Source: an uncultured Prevotellaceae bacterium (GTDB taxonomy: Bacteria > Bacteroidota > Bacteroidia > Bacteroidales > Bacteroidaceae). Taken from it: DNA of 44,151 bases. The stretch is taken from the NCBI GenBank assembly GCA_902784615.1, contig CACZVN010000019.1:1-44151 (forward strand), written 5' to 3'. A program made the position numbers and the translations under genes. Below the pieces are notes generated by a model. The model did not search any database and was not told the DNA's origin. It saw nothing but the letters and a program-made list of their open reading frames with translations. Of this stretch, positions 40,746 to 44,151 are shown one piece after another (position 1 is the stretch's first letter; each line of letters begins with the position of its first letter).

Positions 40746-42704
40746 TTACCTAACAACAACTTTCTTTGTATTTCCATCCGCTGTAACAATAATATTTATA
40801 CCCTTATGAACCCTATCTAACCTCCTGCCCCGCATATCATATATCTTGGTTTTTGATGAGATGATACTGATTGGGTGGATACCTGTACCATTAACAACTT
40901 CTATCCACTTGTTTTCATTACTATTACTTTGGAGATTGTTTGACCAATAATATGGGTTTGTCATATATATTCCTGGTCTAATATGATTAAAGACCACTTC
41001 CAATTGCGTAGTTTCATTTGGAGCAAGGTGTAAAACTGTATCAAATGATCGATATTCAACAAGCGTCTCATCTTCAGCATGACTCACAGATAACACAAAG
41101 CGGTATTCATCGTCAAATTGCTTATCCGATTCGTTAGCTATAGTCAGGACTGCTTTGATTACATCACCTGAAATAATGCCATTTTTCATGTCAGGAATCT
41201 CTGTTATAGTAGTAATCCGATATTTCTCCAAATCTTCTATGACAGTCACATCTGTTTCAGTTAAGATATGTTTTCCATCAGGGTCACTAGCAACTATGAC
41301 ATGCATAACCCCTGGCTCCATACACCTTGCATGAACAAAAATATCACGTGTCTCACCCTTTTTTAGATATACTGTCATCATGTTAGCAGAGTTGCCCTCT
41401 GGAATAACATAGAAGACAGTTTGCTCAACATCACTTAATCCAGTCACATTCAACTTATATAATGAGAAATAATGAGCGTGAGCAACTCCAACGGGTTCTA
41501 TGCTGTTAACTCTAATTTCCCCGTTAACTGCCTCACGATTGTCATATTCGATCTGAACATCGTTCTCATCTGCCGTTGTGGGTACTAATCCCAAGATCGC
41601 CGCCTGACTACTTACGAAACCATTGTCACTTATATATTCATTATCATCTGCACAATAATGATTGCAAAGCGACAAATCAAAGTAGCCATCCTGCCCCTCC
41701 CAGCCAAAATTCAAATGGAAGAAGCCTTCGCCGTCGTAGCCGTCGCAAATAAACTGATGAGCTTCATTCATATCAACGCCCGCGTATGGAACAGGGTGGC
41801 CTGCTGCAAGTTCCTCGTATATTTCATCCTCCCAGGCATCTACCGTTGAATAAGATGACCGATTAACTGGTCTTGCTTTTTTAGTATACCCCCAGAATTT
41901 AGCCATCGTTTCTACTGTCAGACCAGAACCTGATCCGCTCGGTGTATAATCCATCTGACATGACTGTCCACAATAGACTAGTAATTTATTGACTTCATCT
42001 ACAGACTCGTCGTTGTCTTCCCACCTGTATATGGGACGAAGGATGTCGTAGTTGATTGTGGTAGCAGGTAAAGCTGGGCGGAAAATATGGAGAGTTCCTG
42101 TTGTATATTCTGGTAATTCTGGAAGTGTTTTAGGCCACTGGTAAAAATTAATTATCTGAGCCATCGCTGTAGCCACACATCCTGCTGGGGTTTCATATTC
42201 TGGACTATTAGGATCATCTGGATTCTTTACCCTTGGACATTGTCTGCCATAAACGCCATTTTGCCCCCAATGGGTCTTAATTAAAGTCTCTATTGCTGGA
42301 CGGTTCTTGTGTTCTGCCCTTGTTGCGTTTTTGCTAAGGTTCTGTATGACATGGGAATACCCCCTCATCCAACGACGCAAAGAATAAGGCATTTCAGACA
42401 AATCAAAGTGACCGTGATATGAGTATCCAATTATATCATTGGTTCGTTCGTCACCACTTACAATGATATAGCCTTCATCATTACCAATATTGAATGCGTA
42501 ATATCCTGCATCTCTCCTTGCTAACTGCAGTTCCCTATTTTCACCTCGAGTCATAGACGAGAATTTCCTGGAAAGGAATGCTTCAGCTTTCATCTTTGCC
42601 GTCTCTGCTGTAACGTTGCTACAATCGGTGTTATTTGCATTTCTTGCATTGGAAGTAGATAATGAAAGAAACAAACAAATAATAAAAAGGTTTCTGTATC
42701 TCAT
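40746..42704 (-). CDS. Secreted C10 family cysteine peptidase (streptopain-like)
   Basis: 652 residues. Signal peptide (MRYRNLFIICLFLSLSTSNA), an inhibitory Spi-like propeptide (about 25-130), then the protease domain with catalytic Cys176 in ETPAGCVATAMAQI and His316 in NEAHQFICDGYDG, followed by HLNFGWEGQDGYF, as in SpeB. Residues 380-600 look like beta-sandwich repeats. The end (KIYDMRGRRL, GINIIVTADG, KKVVVR) resembles C-terminal type IX sorting domains, so export through a type IX system is possible. The gene is visibly more AT-rich than its neighbours, which suggests acquisition by transfer. Its promoter is at 42763-42771. Confidence 0.88.
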   Translation of the reverse strand: MRYRNLFIICLFLSLSTSNARNANNTDCSNVTAETAKMKAEAFLSRKFSSMTRGENRELQLARRDAGYYAFNIGNDEGYIIVSGDERTNDIIGYSYHGHFDLSEMPYSLRRWMRGYSHVIQNLSKNATRAEHKNRPAIETLIKTHWGQNGVYGRQCPRVKNPDDPNSPEYETPAGCVATAMAQIINFYQWPKTLPELPEYTTGTLHIFRPALPATTINYDILRPIYRWEDNDESVDEVNKLLVYCGQSCQMDYTPSGSGSGLTVETMAKFWGYTKKARPVNRSSYSTVDAWEDEIYEELAAGHPVPYAGVDMNEAHQFICDGYDGEGFFHLNFGWEGQDGYFDLSLCNHYCADDNEYISDNGFVSSQAAILGLVPTTADENDVQIEYDNREAVNGEIRVNSIEPVGVAHAHYFSLYKLNVTGLSDVEQTVFYVIPEGNSANMMTVYLKKGETRDIFVHARCMEPGVMHVIVASDPDGKHILTETDVTVIEDLEKYRITTITEIPDMKNGIISGDVIKAVLTIANESDKQFDDEYRFVLSVSHAEDETLVEYRSFDTVLHLAPNETTQLEVVFNHIRPGIYMTNPYYWSNNLQSNSNENKWIEVVNGTGIHPISIISSKTKIYDMRGRRLDRVHKGINIIVTADGNTKKVVVR

Positions 42705-42762
42705 CTTTAATAAAAACTATTCTTGTTAATGTTACACATCATGTTCATTATATCTTCTGTGT

Positions 42763-42771
42763 GCAAATATA
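42763..42771 (-). promoter_or_regulatory. Promoter of the C10 peptidase gene
   Basis: The minus strand reads TATATTTGC at 42763-42771, giving a leader of about 50 nt before the ATG at 42704. Confidence 0.6.
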
Positions 42772-42811
42772 GCAAATAAATCTGAGAAAAGAAGGAAAAA
42801 CAAGAAAAAAA

Positions 42812-42843
42812 TTGGAAATATCAAGAAAACAACGTATCTTTGC
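42812..42843 (+). promoter_or_regulatory. Promoter of the candidate small RNA
   Basis: TTG at 42812-42814 and TATCTTTGC at 42835-42843 are separated by exactly 20 bp, one of the best promoter matches in the window. The next plus-strand feature is a hairpin with a T-tract 22 bp away, not a gene. Confidence 0.7.
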
Positions 42844-42849
42844 ACCATG

Positions 42850-42930
42850 AAAGGAATCTTTCTCCCGCTAAATTGAAAGAGTAGCACCGTAATCGGGTTA
42901 GCAAATCAATTTAGCGGTTTTTCTTTTTTA
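42850..42930 (+). ncRNA. Candidate small RNA of about 75-80 nt
   Basis: Predicted start is near 42850. The 3' part is CCGCTAAATTG (42865-42875) paired perfectly with CAATTTAGCGG (42907-42917), followed by TTTTTCTTTTTTA, a strong intrinsic terminator with a 31-nt loop. The loop contains a small ACCG-TAAT-CGG hairpin. A 5-bp stem GAAAG/CTTTC with loop GAAT opens the RNA. An ATG at 42847 could encode a nine-residue peptide, MKGIFLPLN, ending in the first arm, so a leader-peptide attenuator is an alternative, but no gene follows on this strand. I know no family with this layout. Confidence 0.5.
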
Positions 42931-43011
42931 GGTTCTGGACTTCTGCATCAAACGTTTTTTGGTCAATGATAGCATCTCACTGCGTATCTGTTCCTGTGTG
43001 ATGTACTGTAT
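42928..43011 (-). pseudogene. 27-codon open fragment, possible gene remnant
   Basis: On the minus strand an open frame reads QYITQEQIRSEMLSLTKK, then RLMQKSRT and a stop at 42928-42930. A stop codon also lies directly before it (43012-43014), and no start or ribosome site fits. The residue mix is protein-like and helical. It may be the surviving C-terminus of a lost gene; the family cannot be told. Confidence 0.3.
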
Positions 43012-43102
43012 TTAAGAAAAGCATCATTATGTGCGCTAAGTTATTGGATATCTGCATATTAGGTTATACGAATCTTTTTACAAAAGTATCATATACCATC
43101 AT

Positions 43103-43128
43103 AACAGCAAAACAATTGTTTTGCTGTT
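43103..43128. repeat. 26-bp perfect palindrome, AT-rich
   Basis: The left half AACAGCAAAACAA (43103-43115) is followed by its exact reverse complement (43116-43128). It lies 50 bp beyond the DUF4298 stop. No T-tract follows on either strand, so a cruciform or dimeric regulator site is more likely than a terminator. Confidence 0.75.
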
Positions 43129-43177
43129 GATAAAATCATCGCTTACATGGCAAGAGATCATCTGGATAGTTTGTAAA

Positions 43178-43492
43178 TCAAAGAGGCTCTGCATGAGCCT
43201 TATATCGTTGGAGGCGTTTGTTCAATTCATTAGCATCAGAGAGGAGATTCCAGATACCGTCCTCAGAGAGCACCCCACGCTTCAAGTCAGCAGGTAGTCG
43301 TCCAGCCTCATCATCGGCATAGTCCTGCTTCCAAGCCTCGCCATCATAATACTCACTAAGAGCCGTTAGGTCCTCCTGGGCAGCCTCATAGTTGTCTAAT
43401 GCCACCGAAAGCTCCATCACCGCCTTCGACGCATGTTCCATCCGCAGCTCCATCTGCTTGATTCTCTCTCTCTGTTTATCTATTTTATCCAT
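43178..43492 (-). CDS. DUF4298 domain protein
   Basis: 104 residues, mostly helical and charged. The family features are an N-terminal coiled coil (IDKQRERIKQMELRMEHASK) and the conserved block EYYDGEAWKQDYADDEAGRL followed by PADLKRGVLSED. No known function. It is probably cytoplasmic. It is separated from the iron-sulfur subunit gene by a strong terminator, so it needs its own promoter, which I could not identify with confidence. Confidence 0.85.
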   Translation of the reverse strand: MDKIDKQRERIKQMELRMEHASKAVMELSVALDNYEAAQEDLTALSEYYDGEAWKQDYADDEAGRLPADLKRGVLSEDGIWNLLSDANELNKRLQRYKAHAEPL

Positions 43493-43521
43493 TATAAATG
43501 AATAGGGTTTCTAAATGATTT

Positions 43522-43554
43522 AAGAGCGCCGCAGATTTTCTCTGCGGCGCTCTT
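43522..43554 (-). terminator. Strong hairpin after the frdB/sdhB gene
   Basis: AAGAGCGCCGCAGA (43522-43535) and TCTGCGGCGCTCTT (43541-43554) form a perfect 14-bp GC-rich stem with a 5-nt loop, 20 bp beyond the stop codon on the minus strand. The T-tract is short, but the stem strength and position indicate termination of the dehydrogenase operon. Confidence 0.8.
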
Positions 43555-43574
43555 ATTATAGATAAGGTGAATCC

Positions 43575-44151
43575 TTAGTCGGCCAACTTGGCCTTGATGA
43601 ACTCACGGTTCAGGCGGGCGATGTTGGCGATGGTCTCGTTCTTCGGGCAGACGGCCTCGCAAGCACGGGTATTGGTGCAGTTACCAAAGCCGGCCTCTTC
43701 CATAGCCATCACCATAGCCTTAGCACGACGAGCAGCCTCTACGCGACCCTGGGGAAGCAGGGCGAGCTGAGACACCTTCGAACTGACGAACAGCATGGCT
43801 GAGCCGTTCTTACAAGCAGCGACGCAAGCGCCACAGCCGATGCAAGATGCGCAGTCCATAGCCTCGTCGGCATCCTCCTTGGGGATCAGGATGGCGTTGG
43901 CATCCTGAGCCTGACCTGTGCGGATCGTGGTATAACCACCGGCCTGAATGATCTTATCGAAGGCATTGCGGTCAACCATACAGTCCTTGATCACGGGGAA
44001 GGCTGCTGAGCGCCAAGGCTCAACGGTGATCACATCACCATCGTTGAAGCGGCGCATGTAGAGCTGACAGGTAGTAGCACCACGCTCGGTGAGACCGTGA
44101 GGCGTACCGTTGATGTAGAGTGAGCACATACCGCAGATACCCTCGCGGCAG
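43575..44151 (-). CDS. frdB: Fumarate reductase/succinate dehydrogenase iron-sulfur subunit, 3' part
   Basis: Partial: the last 192 codons; the 5' end lies beyond the right edge. The visible frame starts inside the plant-type [2Fe-2S] site ([15 protein letters not shown], then Cys in RGATTCQLY) and holds the two cysteine clusters for [4Fe-4S] and [3Fe-4S] centres: [17 protein letters not shown] and [14 protein letters not shown]. It passes electrons between the flavoprotein and membrane quinone. The sequence type is that of the B subunit of diheme quinol:fumarate reductase in Bacteroidetes. Fumarate reduction would use the fumarate produced by the dcuB-ansB-aspA operon at the other end of the window. 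The internal ATG at 44129 is not the true start. Confidence 0.93.
   Translation of the reverse strand, partial: CREGICGMCSLYINGTPHGLTERGATTCQLYMRRFNDGDVITVEPWRSAAFPVIKDCMVDRNAFDKIIQAGGYTTIRTGQAQDANAILIPKEDADEAMDCASCIGCGACVAACKNGSAMLFVSSKVSQLALLPQGRVEAARRAKAMVMAMEEAGFGNCTNTRACEAVCPKNETIANIARLNREFIKAKLAD

Larger units (their letters stand above)
42705..43177. other. Gene-free stretch between C10 peptidase and DUF4298
   Basis: 473 bp, AT-rich. It holds the C10 promoter (minus), a plus-strand promoter followed by a terminator-like hairpin (candidate small RNA), a 27-codon open fragment on the minus strand and a 26-bp palindrome. No complete protein gene is seen. Confidence 0.7.

Overview
The window looks like a chromosomal segment from a Bacteroidales bacterium, most likely the Prevotella group. 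The basis is the recurring Bacteroidetes-type promoter (a -7 box TAnnTTTGC, sometimes with TTG 20 bp upstream), the near absence of classical Shine-Dalgarno sites, an N-succinylornithine-type arginine pathway, and family matches throughout (GH127/GH51/GH36 enzymes, DcuB, DUF6080, a C10 peptidase). No rRNA, tRNA, CRISPR array, prophage or complete insertion sequence was found. All functional names rest on motif and family recognition by eye; no database search was run.

Layout. 1-95: start of a probable type VI secretion tube protein (minus). 96-1084: a 1-kb gene-free island packed with repeats and promoters. 1085-6532: a plus-strand arabinan cluster (GH127 beta-L-arabinofuranosidase, GH51 alpha-L-arabinofuranosidase, aldo/keto reductase). 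6582-11674: a minus-strand operon dcuB-ansB-porin-aspA, divergent from an AraC-type regulator (11853-12746). 12755-14584: a CobD-like PLP enzyme and a BtuD/FecE-like ABC ATPase. 14624-16894: a GT-C-like membrane protein and the manganese exporter mntP. 17013-19202: a secreted GH36 alpha-galactosidase. 19238-22569: two adjacent Cache-HAMP membrane sensors, one a full histidine kinase and one with no ATPase domain and Asn in place of the phospho-acceptor His. 22570-23064: a second repeat island that shares two repeat types with the first. 23065-37155: an unbroken 14-gene minus-strand run (argD, proC, XRE-cupin regulator, acyl-CoA ligase, proB, proA, argF', yicC, gmk, nadD, phosphoethanolamine transferase, acyltransferase, HAD phosphatase, DUF6080 protein). 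37247-40604: murQ, an EamA transporter, a DUF2461 protein and a SIMPL protein. 40746-42704: an AT-rich secreted C10 cysteine peptidase. 42705-43177: a gene-free stretch with a candidate small RNA. 43178-44151: a DUF4298 protein and the 3' part of a fumarate reductase/succinate dehydrogenase iron-sulfur subunit.

How the genes fit together. DcuB, a secreted asparaginase, a porin and aspartase form a route from external asparagine or aspartate to fumarate, and the iron-sulfur subunit at the right edge belongs to the enzyme that would reduce that fumarate. argD, proC, proB, proA and argF' combine arginine and proline synthesis from glutamate. The secreted glycosidases fit a plant-polysaccharide degrader.

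The least ordinary material is non-coding. It includes a composite repeat present twice (a 21-bp iteron array about 18 bp from a 36-bp box), a 145-bp MITE-like element inside a nest of inverted repeats with promoters pointing into it, a promoter-plus-terminator unit that looks like an undescribed small RNA, and several promoters placed so close to start codons that the mRNAs should be nearly leaderless.
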